DNA of 29,650 nt from JAHEIJ01 sp040235565 (GTDB lineage: Bacteria > Pseudomonadota > Gammaproteobacteria > UBA6429 > Thiohalophilaceae), in the NCBI GenBank assembly GCA_040235565.1, contig JBECLA010000069.1, positions 1 through 29,650 of the forward strand. The letters are read 5' to 3'. The translations under genes and the position numbers were made by a program. This document shows, piece by piece, positions 17,736 to 24,731 of this stretch. The notes under the pieces were generated by a model. It was not told where the DNA came from, did not search any database, and worked only from the letters and a program-made list of their open reading frames with translations. Positions within the stretch are counted from its first letter, which is position 1, and each line of letters opens with the position of its first letter.

Positions 17736-18052
17736 TTGGTTTTCCCGAAACAGTTCTAGTCATTATCCATACCAATACTAGACCACAAATTTTCACAAAA
17801 GCTTCACAAATTACAGTGAAATGATGTGCCCGCCCGCTTAAATTAGCAAAGTCTTATATAGTTGTCGCGAATCTGAGAAGGATCAATGCTCCCACATTTG
17901 CGCCGTTGTTAGGAATTTTGTCTGATGTTTTCGACTTGTTATCTCAACGTGATATTTTCGTGATCTTCATTTATTACAACTAAGCCTGTCGCAGTACGTA
18001 ATGTTGGGAGAGTTCCCGCCCATCCCGGCACATCATTGAAAGGAGCAGACTT
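17736..18052. other. Divergent regulatory region between two-component genes and bufferin operon
   Basis: A 317-base gene-free region that must carry promoters in both directions. Toward the regulator it holds tandem repeats (17781-17811) and a GATAAT-like -10 (17762-17767 on the - strand). Toward bufA the best, weak candidate is GGAAT (17912-17916) and CGAC (17932-17935) spaced by 15 bases, which resembles an ECF-sigma promoter. A strong AAGGAG ribosome-binding site lies 7 bases before the bufA ATG. Confidence 0.5.
17781..17811 (-). promoter_or_regulatory. Candidate OmpR-family operator (tandem TTTGTG repeats)
   Basis: Read on the - strand, TTTGTG occurs three times with its GTG cores 11 and then 10 bases apart; the first two copies extend to TTTGTGAA. 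Tandem direct repeats about 11 bp apart are the usual binding pattern of OmpR/PhoB-type dimers. The array sits just upstream of a GATAAT -10-like box and within 80 bases of the regulator's start, the right place for autoregulation. Confidence 0.5.
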
Positions 18053-18316
18053 ATGATCTCAAGACGGAAATTTACTGCCACTACCCTCGCGAGTATTGCC
18101 GGTTCTATGTTTGCATCGGTGCCTGTACTGGCAGGTAGTGGACAGGAAGCCGCAGTTAAATGTTTTGGCGTCAATAAATGCAAAGGCCATAATGACTGCC
18201 AGACAGCATCAAATCAATGCAAAGGACATGGTTCCTGCAAAGGACAGGGTTTCATCAAGATGTCCAAACATGCCTGTGAAGAAATTGGTGGATCAGTCAA
18301 TAAACCTGCCAATTAG
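18053..18316 (+). CDS. bufA: BufA2-type bufferin precursor (copper-binding RiPP)
   Basis: The 87-residue product has an N-terminal signal peptide (basic SRRKFTA, hydrophobic core about 8-26, likely cleavage after Ala27) and a small mature part with six Cys at 37, 43, 49, 56, 62 and 75. The repeated Cys-Lys-Gly motif (NKCKGHNDC, NQCKGHGSCKGQG) is characteristic of BufA2 bufferins. In the known family, the partner MNIO enzyme converts some Cys to thiooxazole-type heterocycles and the exported peptide chelates periplasmic copper. The SRRKF stretch also fits a Tat motif. It is the first gene of the operon, with an ideal AAGGAG site. Which Cys are modified cannot be read from sequence. Confidence 0.9.
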   Translation: MISRRKFTATTLASIAGSMFASVPVLAGSGQEAAVKCFGVNKCKGHNDCQTASNQCKGHGSCKGQGFIKMSKHACEEIGGSVNKPAN

Positions 18317-18325
18317 ACTGTATTG

Positions 18326-18359
18326 TGAGAGCGGCCCGTTATGTTTGGGCCGTCTCTCA
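18326..18359 (+). promoter_or_regulatory. Intercistronic stem-loop between bufA and bufB
   Basis: A GC-rich stem of 12 base pairs with one bulged base (left arm 18326-18337, right arm 18347-18359, 9-base loop) lies 10 bases past the bufA stop. No T-tract follows, so it is not a full Rho-independent terminator. It could protect the bufA message or reduce read-through, giving more precursor peptide than enzyme. Confidence 0.6.
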
Positions 18360-18379
18360 ACATAAAACTATAAGCTGAT

Positions 18380-19219
18380 ATGATGAACACCCAACCTTAT
18401 CTCGGTTACGGTCTCGGCCTGCGTAAGGAACACTACGATATTGTCCTGCGTGATGCCCCTGACGTTGACTGGTTTGAGATCCTGTCGGAGAATTACATGG
18501 TAGCCGGCGGCAAACCCCTTTATTATATTGATTGTATTCGCGAGCAGTATCCTATGGTAATGCACGGCGTATCCCTGTCGATTGGTAGCACCGATCCTCT
18601 CAACGAGGAATATCTGCTGCGACTCAAAGCCCTCGCCAGACGAATAAAACCTGCCTGGATTTCCGACCACTTGTGCTGGACCGGAGTCGACCACACTAAC
18701 CTGCATGATCTGCTGCCACTGCCCTACACGGAGGAGTGTATTCGTCATATCGTCGAACGCGTATCCCTGGTGCAGAATTATCTGGGACAGCAGATCCTGC
18801 TGGAAAATGTTTCCAGTTATGTCGCATTCAAGGAATCAGAAATGACTGAATGGGAGTTTCTGTGCGAAATTGCTGAGCGCGCAGACTGCCTGATATTACT
18901 GGATATTAATAACATCTATGTCAGTGCCTATAATCATAATTTTGATCCCCGTGCATATCTAAATGGCATTCCAGTTGAGCGGGTACGCCAGTTTCACCTT
19001 GCGGGACATAGCCAGGAAAATGACTTGATCATTGACACCCATGACCACCCCATTGCTGATCCGGTGTGGGATCTTTATGCCACGGCGGTTCGTCGTTTTG
19101 GCTATATATCCACAATGATTGAAAGGGACGACAACATCCCTCCTTTACCTGTATTGTTAGCCGAACTCGATCAAGCGCGTCATGTTGCTGAAGATATTCA
19201 TCGTGAGCAGGTCGCATGA
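18380..19219 (+). CDS. bufB: BufB, MNIO-family (DUF692) multinuclear iron oxidase
   Basis: A 279-residue TIM-barrel enzyme of the DUF692/MbnB family. It would modify Cys residues of the bufferin precursor using a multi-iron centre and oxygen. The family opening GYGLGLRKEHY and WFEILSENYM is clear. Conserved metal-ligand candidates are present: His62 (MHGV), Asp96-His97 (SDHL), Glu142-Asn143 (LLEN), Asp175 with Asn177-178 (DINN), His206/His210 (HLAGH), Asp219/His221 (DTHDH) and Glu248 (MIERD). Length is normal. Two adjacent ATG codons are possible starts. The stop overlaps the bufC start by four bases, so enzyme and partner are translated together. Confidence 0.92.
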   Translation: MMNTQPYLGYGLGLRKEHYDIVLRDAPDVDWFEILSENYMVAGGKPLYYIDCIREQYPMVMHGVSLSIGSTDPLNEEYLLRLKALARRIKPAWISDHLCWTGVDHTNLHDLLPLPYTEECIRHIVERVSLVQNYLGQQILLENVSSYVAFKESEMTEWEFLCEIAERADCLILLDINNIYVSAYNHNFDPRAYLNGIPVERVRQFHLAGHSQENDLIIDTHDHPIADPVWDLYATAVRRFGYISTMIERDDNIPPLPVLLAELDQARHVAEDIHREQVA

Positions 19220-19995
19220 ACAAACTCGCTATGCTACAGCGCAATTTTCAGCATGATCTGCTGGAAGGCAATATTATCTCGCTAGTACCTGCTATTAGCA
19301 CAACAGGGCGAGCGCGCCCGGAAATACAACTGGGTATCTATGCCAATGCATACTGCCTGCGATTGCGAGAAGTACTGCAGCTGGATTACCCGGTACTATT
19401 AGCGACACTGGGCAACGACGACTTTCGAGCATTGGCAAATGCATATATCACCGCTCACCCGTCGCAAGGTTACACTCTCCGTGATTATGGTGCACGATTG
19501 CCTGCTTTTATGCGTAATCACACAGTGTACAGTGAACGTCCTGCGTGGGCGGAAATGGCTGAATTTGAATGGCGCCTTGGCGTTGCCTTTGATGCGAATG
19601 ATGATCCGCTGGTCACGGCAAGTATGATGAATGACTTATCGTTCAAAGCATGGCCTGATATCCGGTTTATATTTCATGCCAGCGTGCAGATAATAAATAT
19701 AGCCTGGAATACACCGGCAGCATGGAATGCCTGCAAAACCAATATGCCGGCGCCTGAAGTCCATGAATGCACGCCATCTGTATCCTGGTTGATCTGGCGA
19801 CAAGATCAAAAAGTACAATTTCGCTCATTGGAAGATGATGAAACTGTATTACTAGATTCTGCCTGGCAAGGAGATACTTTTGCCGATATGTGTGATGTGC
19901 TGAGTACAGTTGTGCCGAGAGAGACGGTACCATTTCGTGCGGCAAGCTTTCTGAAACGCTGGATCAGTGACGGTATGATAAGCCAAATCATATAA
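19216..19995 (+). CDS. bufC: BufC, DUF2063-family precursor-recognition partner
   Basis: The 259-residue protein has the DUF2063 N-terminal domain, from LQRNFQHDLLEG (7-18) through GIYANAYCLRLREVLQLDYP (40-59) to DYGARLPAFM (90-99), with the conserved Tyr-Asn/Ala-rich helix and the Asp-Tyr-Pro-Val turn. In bufferin and methanobactin-like systems this partner (MbnC/BufC type) binds the MNIO enzyme and the precursor leader. The C-terminal half is less conserved. The ATG lies inside the bufB end (ATGA overlap), indicating fixed stoichiometry. It is the last gene: the operon ends 74 bases before a convergent gene, and no DoxX-type gene, often present in such clusters, follows. Confidence 0.87.
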   Translation: MNKLAMLQRNFQHDLLEGNIISLVPAISTTGRARPEIQLGIYANAYCLRLREVLQLDYPVLLATLGNDDFRALANAYITAHPSQGYTLRDYGARLPAFMRNHTVYSERPAWAEMAEFEWRLGVAFDANDDPLVTASMMNDLSFKAWPDIRFIFHASVQIINIAWNTPAAWNACKTNMPAPEVHECTPSVSWLIWRQDQKVQFRSLEDDETVLLDSAWQGDTFADMCDVLSTVVPRETVPFRAASFLKRWISDGMISQII

Positions 19996-20069
19996 TTATA
20001 CCGATATTGTACACATCGATCCTGAGCTCTTTGCTGAGAAATTGACAGAATGATTGCCTGGTATAGTTA

Positions 20070-20561
20070 TCAATTTTGATACCTCTCGTAGACCCCGGCT
20101 GAACCATCATGTCCAATTGCCAATACACTGTAAGGATCCTTTCTTCCGCCTTGTTCCATACCGGGCGAGCCAATTGGCATTCCGGGAACAGTGATACCTT
20201 TGATGGATGGTTTTTCTTTTAACATACGAAGTATCGCCTTGACGGGAACATGTCCCTCGACAACATAACCATTAATTATCGCTGTATGACATGACGCAAG
20301 TTGCTGCGGGATTCCCTGATTCAGTTTTACATTTCGCATGTTGCTAGCGTTAATTTGAGTAACCTTGAAGCCATTATCCTGCAGATAACTGGCCCATTTT
20401 TTACAACAACCACAGGTCGGTGATTTATAGACAACAATCTTGGGACCTTCTGCTGATTTAAACATTGGCCAAACCACGGCAGCGAGTATAGCCAAACCAA
20501 AAACTACTGCGAATACTTTGTATATACTCAATTTAATCAACGGTTTATTGCGTTTTTGCAT
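20070..20561 (-). CDS. DUF411 metal-binding protein, membrane-anchored
   Basis: A 163-residue protein with an N-terminal membrane anchor or uncleaved signal (about 12-33) and a periplasmic thioredoxin-like DUF411 domain. The signature SPTCGCCKKW gives Cys50, Cys52 and Cys53; Cys91-His92 and His104 are further ligand candidates. DUF411 proteins are regularly found in copper and silver resistance clusters and are thought to bind Cu, though the exact role is unclear. A strong GGAGAGGGAG site precedes the ATG. It is the last gene of the eight-gene - strand copper operon, 28 bases after the SHOCT gene. Confidence 0.88.
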   Translation of the reverse strand: MQKRNKPLIKLSIYKVFAVVFGLAILAAVVWPMFKSAEGPKIVVYKSPTCGCCKKWASYLQDNGFKVTQINASNMRNVKLNQGIPQQLASCHTAIINGYVVEGHVPVKAILRMLKEKPSIKGITVPGMPIGSPGMEQGGRKDPYSVLAIGHDGSAGVYERYQN

Positions 20562-20589
20562 TTCTCCCTCTCCTCAATGCGTTTTACAT

Positions 20590-20811
20590 TTAGTTTTCAA
20601 TCTGCTTCCGTCGATGCATATATTCTTCTTCATCGATCTCACCACGGGCGTAACGTCGTTTTAGTATTTCCAGCGGGCTATCATCGGAACTGTCACGTTT
20701 GCCAGAGGTAGAGCTTATCGCCGACACAATCACCACGATGATTGCCGCGATAACAAGTAACCAGAATAACCACATGAAGCCACCAAAGAACATATCTGTT
20801 TCACCATGCAT
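20590..20811 (-). CDS. Small membrane protein with SHOCT domain
   Basis: A 73-residue protein with one transmembrane helix (about 10-33) and a C-terminal SHOCT motif, PLEILKRRYARGEIDEEEY, in its usual position. SHOCT domains are short oligomerisation modules; their function is unknown, and small one-helix SHOCT proteins are common in copper-resistance operons. The Met-Phe-rich start (MFFGGFMWLFW) is typical of this group. It begins 4 bases after the stop of the PII-like gene, so the two are translationally coupled. Confidence 0.85.
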   Translation of the reverse strand: MHGETDMFFGGFMWLFWLLVIAAIIVVIVSAISSTSGKRDSSDDSPLEILKRRYARGEIDEEEYMHRRKQIEN

Positions 20812-20815
20812 CTTG

Positions 20816-21127
20816 CTATTTATCCTTAAAAGTTTTTATCGGAATCAAGTCATCGATCGGTCCTACAGCAATCATACCTTCGGATTCTTCCCCCTCGTAA
20901 GCGGTACGGCCTAGCAAATCAACTATCTCTTCAACCTTTTCCTGTTCGATAAATATTTCGATATGCATACAACTGCTCATGCAATCTCTTTCTGAATAAA
21001 TGGGATGCTCACCATGACCACGTTGCTGGCTTGCTGCAATCCAGGTGACATCAGCATGCTTTAATGCATGACAAACCTTGTCTACCGCAGTAAGCGAAAT
21101 AATGGCCGTAATTTTTTTAAACCTCAT
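20816..21127 (-). CDS. PII-like signalling protein with His/Cys-rich T-loop
   Basis: A 103-residue protein with the PII beta-alpha-beta fold order: ITAIISLTAVDKVCHAL at the start, a T-loop at about 34-55, IEIFIEQEKVEEIVDLL as second strand and helix, and GMIAVGPIDD near the end. The T-loop contains His38, His41, Cys49 and Cys53, and lacks the canonical uridylylation Tyr context of GlnB. The B-loop position (about 75-85) has EGEESEG in place of the usual nucleotide-binding Gly-Asp-Gly-Lys, so nucleotide binding may be altered or lost. Related PII-like proteins occur with heavy-metal efflux genes. Metal sensing in the cytoplasm is inferred. AAGGGAG precedes the ATG. Confidence 0.78.
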   Translation of the reverse strand: MRFKKITAIISLTAVDKVCHALKHADVTWIAASQQRGHGEHPIYSERDCMSSCMHIEIFIEQEKVEEIVDLLGRTAYEGEESEGMIAVGPIDDLIPIKTFKDK

Positions 21128-21160
21128 ATTGGCTACTCCCTTACTAAATCAACAGATTTC

Positions 21161-21649
21161 TTATTTTTTCTTATATTTCTGATTCTGTCTTTCCCAGGCC
21201 CGATAGATTTCGTCCGGCCATTCTCCCTGAAACCATGCAATGATATCGTCAATATCCTGTTGCGATAACTTGCCTCCCCACCCCGGCATATTCCCGCCAA
21301 TTTTTTGTGTGCCATTACGGATTGTCATGCGTAAGGCCTTCATGGGGTGATGCCAGGCATGGCCCGTGCCGTTGAGCGGAGGTGGCGGGTATTTTCCCTC
21401 GGGGTTCTTTTGTTGCCAATTGGGTGCGCCTTCCGCATTTTTTCCGTGACATTCCGCGCAATATTGAAGATAGAGTTTTCTGCCGCGGGTTAATTGAGAA
21501 AAATCATATGTTCTTATGGGTTTTCCATTTGACCCAGTATCTTTTTGTTTCTTGTCGGAATTACTTTCCTGGACCACGTTGTTATGCTGTGCATAACTTA
21601 ACTGAGTATACATACTCATTGTTAATACAAGAAGAATATATTTCATCAT
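21161..21649 (-). CDS. Monohaem c-type cytochrome
   Basis: A 162-residue exported cytochrome with a signal peptide (cleavage likely after Ala20), haem-binding Cys64-Ala-Glu-Cys67-His68 and a likely axial Met121 in GGNMPGW. It fits cytochrome class I (cytochrome_CBB3 type). Small cytochromes of this kind recur beside copper multicopper-oxidase genes and may take electrons from Cu(I) oxidation or pass them to a terminal oxidase; this role is not proven. Two adjacent ATG codons are possible; the second is better spaced from AAGGA. A GC-rich hairpin separates it from the preceding Met/His-rich gene. Confidence 0.88.
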   Translation of the reverse strand: MMKYILLVLTMSMYTQLSYAQHNNVVQESNSDKKQKDTGSNGKPIRTYDFSQLTRGRKLYLQYCAECHGKNAEGAPNWQQKNPEGKYPPPPLNGTGHAWHHPMKALRMTIRNGTQKIGGNMPGWGGKLSQQDIDDIIAWFQGEWPDEIYRAWERQNQKYKKK

Positions 21650-21664
21650 CTTTCCTTTAGTTGC

Positions 21665-21687
21665 GGCGGGGTCGAATTCGCCCCGCC
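21665..21687 (-). promoter_or_regulatory. Intercistronic hairpin upstream of the cytochrome gene
   Basis: A 7-bp GC stem (21665-21671 with 21681-21687) encloses the palindrome CGAATTCG. On the transcribed (-) strand no T-run follows, so this is more likely an RNA-processing or partial termination point inside the copper operon than an end of transcription. Confidence 0.5.
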
Positions 21688-21702
21688 ACAGATCTTCTTA
21701 CA

Positions 21703-22113
21703 TTAATGCATCATGTGCTGACTGTGATCCATTGGCGCGGCATTCCCGGGACCTTTTGACCAACCTTCCGGCTTGCCACCGCATTGTGCCCAGGTCTTGC
21801 TATCTACCATCACAAGACCTCGCGTTGCTTTAGCACATTTTGTCTGTAAATCGTCATTCACAGAAGTTGCTTCCATGGCGTAACGACCATCATAACCGGC
21901 CTCCCTGCCCTTGCCGCTTGCCGGCATTTCCGAGAGTCGCTGCAGCTGACCCTGTTGTGCCGGTTGCGTGCTCATTTGTTTGCTCGGAGCATGTTGCATG
22001 GTGGAATGATCCATATTCATATGCTGGCTGTGATCCATCTCTGCGGCATTACTACCATACATAAAGAGGGCCAGCAGAGAAAAAGTGATAAAAGTGTATT
22101 TTAGTTTGGTCAT
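21703..22113 (-). CDS. Secreted Met/His-rich copper-binding protein
   Basis: A 136-residue exported protein. The signal peptide ends near Ala23-Ala24, and the mature protein starts with MDHSQHM (26-32) and MDHSTM (34-39). The identical MDHSQHM returns at the very end (128-134), followed by Met-His. Such Met-Asp-His-Ser repeats are typical Cu(I)/Cu(II) ligands in PcoA/CopB-type linkers. The middle contains Cys93 and Cys111. No catalytic domain is visible. A longer frame opens at ATG 22128, inside the preceding gene's end, but GAGGA is correctly placed only for the ATG at 22113. It is probably a periplasmic copper carrier or buffer. Confidence 0.8.
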   Translation of the reverse strand: MTKLKYTFITFSLLALFMYGSNAAEMDHSQHMNMDHSTMQHAPSKQMSTQPAQQGQLQRLSEMPASGKGREAGYDGRYAMEATSVNDDLQTKCAKATRGLVMVDSKTWAQCGGKPEGWSKGPGNAAPMDHSQHMMH

Positions 22114-22124
22114 TATCAGTATCC

Positions 22125-23309
22125 TCATTTCTCGATGTAACCATGTTCAAGATTGATGATAGAGTCACGTTCGCCGATATTGTCATTGAATATCGCCTCA
22201 AGACTGAATGACACACCGACCTGAATGGTGTTATCACTCCCCCCACCAAGGCCGTTGCCGTAGTCGGTATATTTATATTGCGCCAACAGATCGACTCCCT
22301 GACCCAAGCGATAAACAACATTCGGCACGATGCTCCATTGTTCGGCGTCATTGACGTCTGAATAATCCTTGTACGCGGCAGTTACTGCGGCTTGCCAGCG
22401 CGTCAACAGCATCGGACGACCGGTATAACGAAGACCGACAACCAGCGCGTTGGACTTTGCACGCGCCTGATTAGAAATTGCATCAGCATTAGTATAGCTG
22501 ATATCTGCTGCAGTAATTGGCCCAGTGCCTTCATTGCTGATCGCCTGCACACCGAGTGACCAGTTGTTGATGGGGTTCATATTAAGGTTAAACTCAATTC
22601 CCGCAATCCAGGCTCCCATCCATTCATCACTGCTACCGACACGGACCTTTTGTCGATCATAGTAGAGACCAGCATGACGAATCCACTTTACATAACGAAG
22701 ATCTTCCGGTTGTTCGTAAACATAACCTGCGCCGTAAGAGTCGAAGCCATCCGGAGTATCAGGATCAGGGTTTTCCCCATTCCCTCGGGTGCCGGTCCAG
22801 ACGCCAATCTTCTGGATCTTTTTGTCGACGAACCAGTCAAGCGCGACATGTTTACCATAGAGTTGATCAAACTCTTCATTGGAAGAAGCATTGCCAACAT
22901 GGGTATAACTGAGCAGGTCATCATCCCGAACAGTCGGAAATTCAACAATACTGTTTCGAATACGGGTCAATCCGATTTCAGTATTTATATTCTGATTCCA
23001 GTAAAACGCAAACAGCTGGTGAAACTTCAAGCTTTCTTCAACATCCTTGAAGCCGACGACACCTCCGGCCACACCCTGTTCATACATGCGTTTATCAAAC
23101 CGCATCAGGACACTGGAGTCGTCCAGGTTGATTTCATCTTCTTTTTCCGGTTCGGAATCCAGATCGTTGGCATCCACAGTCGCGATAACCCGACCACCCA
23201 GAGTGACACGGGGTAGCACCTCACGATCGACTTCAAGTGCTCTGGCATGTGGCGCTGCGAATAACAGACCAATTGCCGATGCAACATAAATTGATTTTAA
23301 ATTCATCAT
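22125..23309 (-). CDS. Outer-membrane beta-barrel protein in copper operon (CopB position)
   Basis: A 394-residue protein with a signal peptide (cleavage near Ala-Arg-Ala at 22-24) and alternating amphipathic strands ending in IQVGVSFSLEAIF, a barrel-closing strand. About 18 extra residues follow that strand, which is unusual for a simple porin. It resembles alginate-export/porin-like barrels more than the CopB/PcoB family, and it has no Met-rich N-terminal region. However, it occupies the copB position, 15 bases after the multicopper oxidase. A role as copper-operon outer-membrane protein is inferred from that. Two adjacent ATG codons are possible; the second is better spaced from GGAG. Confidence 0.72.
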   Translation of the reverse strand: MMNLKSIYVASAIGLLFAAPHARALEVDREVLPRVTLGGRVIATVDANDLDSEPEKEDEINLDDSSVLMRFDKRMYEQGVAGGVVGFKDVEESLKFHQLFAFYWNQNINTEIGLTRIRNSIVEFPTVRDDDLLSYTHVGNASSNEEFDQLYGKHVALDWFVDKKIQKIGVWTGTRGNGENPDPDTPDGFDSYGAGYVYEQPEDLRYVKWIRHAGLYYDRQKVRVGSSDEWMGAWIAGIEFNLNMNPINNWSLGVQAISNEGTGPITAADISYTNADAISNQARAKSNALVVGLRYTGRPMLLTRWQAAVTAAYKDYSDVNDAEQWSIVPNVVYRLGQGVDLLAQYKYTDYGNGLGGGSDNTIQVGVSFSLEAIFNDNIGERDSIINLEHGYIEK

Positions 23310-23324
23310 TGATTCTCCATAACT

Positions 23325-24647
23325 TTACTGATCAACGGACACGGATGGTACATAGGTCGGCTCGAAGTCTTCATATTCGAGTACCGTCAACATGCCACCG
23401 GGATAGATGCCGTTGTTTCTGGCCTGTGTGGTCTTATGGTCATGGAACGTCCAGTAGCCGGGGTTGTCACCGTAAATCATGATGTCATACGTCCCGCCGG
23501 GTTCCACATGTACCGTATTTAACCTGCGTGGCTCAGCCAGATCATTTCCGTCCTGCGCGACCCACCAGAAATCATGTCCGTGCAGGTGCATATGATGCGA
23601 CAGCCCACTGGCGTTAATCAGCCGCACGCGGATCCATTCTCCCTGTTTGATCGCGATGCGTTTTGTGGCGGGGTAGGATTTGCCGTTAATGGCAAAGAAA
23701 TTCTGGCGGATATGAACACCACTCGAACGACTTTGTAAATAAGGTGCGACATATTCTCCTGACTCTACGGATTGTTTGAATTCCTGATAGTCTTTAAAAA
23801 AACCATGCGTTTTGTAGTCAAGCTTGCCTTGTGACATTAATAAATTGACTTCCTTCATACCTTCCAGCAAACCGCTCATTTCTTCCCGTGCAAAATCGAT
23901 ATCCCAGGCTTCCAGCATCAGGGTGTAGTCCCGTTTATAAGGGAATCGTTTTTTCAACGGATCATTTTTTCGATGTACGATGAAGGCACCATGCATGGCC
24001 GTGGCTGCATGTAATGGTGTACTCCAGTGGCAATGATACCAGCGGGTTCCACCGGGTTTTGCCTGGAAACGATACACGAAGGTATCACCGGGATGCACCG
24101 GATCCTGGGTAATCATGGGGACTCCATCCATGGTGTATGGCAATGTTATTCCGTGCCAATGGATGGTATGCATTTCTTCAGTATTGTTGGTGAAATTAAC
24201 CTGTATCCAGTCACCTTCGGTAACATGGAATTCAGGTCCAGGTACCTGCCCGTTAAAGGCAAACATATGAACTTTGATACCCGGTAGAATTTCATGCTGC
24301 ACAATACGTACATCGATATCAAAGACTTTGTAGTTGACTTTATCGGGTGATGGTGAACCAGGTGGCTCAATCAATTGACCCGGTTTCATAGAATGCCCTT
24401 CCATGAACATCATTGAGCCATACTGGCTCATCATATGACCGGTATGCGCACTGTGATCCATGACACCTGCTGCTTGACCCATCTCAGCGGCGCGTGCTGA
24501 CAAGGTACCCCCCGCCACCAGCGCGGCACTGCCCGTAGCTGCAACAGCTCGGGATAAAAACTTGCGCCGAGGCAGATTAAGATCATTGGATTCCTGTACC
24601 GCTTCTTCTTCCTGCGCAGGAATATTTGGATTCTTCTTTTGATCCAT
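23325..24647 (-). CDS. Tat-exported multicopper oxidase, CopA-like
   Basis: A 440-residue periplasmic copper oxidase. The N-terminus carries a Tat signal (PRRKFLSRA, 26-34, then a hydrophobic stretch to about 54) and a Met/His-rich linker (63-88, including MDHSAH). Domain 1 has His160, His163, His165 (HTIHWHG) and HCH at 205-207, followed by His213 and Met218. Domain 2 has SHHMHLHGHDF (350-360) and HDH at 402-404. The type 1 copper Cys-His-Met set is thus in domain 1, and domain 2 has Asp403 where laccase-type proteins have Cys. At 440 residues it is shorter than PcoA/CopA (about 600). GGAG supports the ATG at 24647 over 24665. It probably oxidises Cu(I). Confidence 0.87.
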   Translation of the reverse strand: MDQKKNPNIPAQEEEAVQESNDLNLPRRKFLSRAVAATGSAALVAGGTLSARAAEMGQAAGVMDHSAHTGHMMSQYGSMMFMEGHSMKPGQLIEPPGSPSPDKVNYKVFDIDVRIVQHEILPGIKVHMFAFNGQVPGPEFHVTEGDWIQVNFTNNTEEMHTIHWHGITLPYTMDGVPMITQDPVHPGDTFVYRFQAKPGGTRWYHCHWSTPLHAATAMHGAFIVHRKNDPLKKRFPYKRDYTLMLEAWDIDFAREEMSGLLEGMKEVNLLMSQGKLDYKTHGFFKDYQEFKQSVESGEYVAPYLQSRSSGVHIRQNFFAINGKSYPATKRIAIKQGEWIRVRLINASGLSHHMHLHGHDFWWVAQDGNDLAEPRRLNTVHVEPGGTYDIMIYGDNPGYWTFHDHKTTQARNNGIYPGGMLTVLEYEDFEPTYVPSVSVDQ

Positions 24648-24731
24648 TGGAAATCTCCATAACAATATAGCTATCGTTGACGCACCAGAGGCGCCAGAAA
24701 AATACGTTAACCGTCAGCCGGAGCTGATGAA

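Noticed and set aside
19992..20070. Near-perfect 11-bp inverted repeat at both ends of the gap between the bufC and DUF411 stops, considered as a small mobile element or terminator
   Set aside because: It is AT-rich with one mismatch, the arms are about 60 bases apart and include coding ends, there is no target duplication, and no T-run follows a compact stem.
22650..23216. 188-codon open frame on the + strand opposite the outer-membrane protein gene
   Set aside because: No ribosome-binding site or recognisable product; it lies wholly inside a well-supported - strand gene and is a shadow of its codon pattern.
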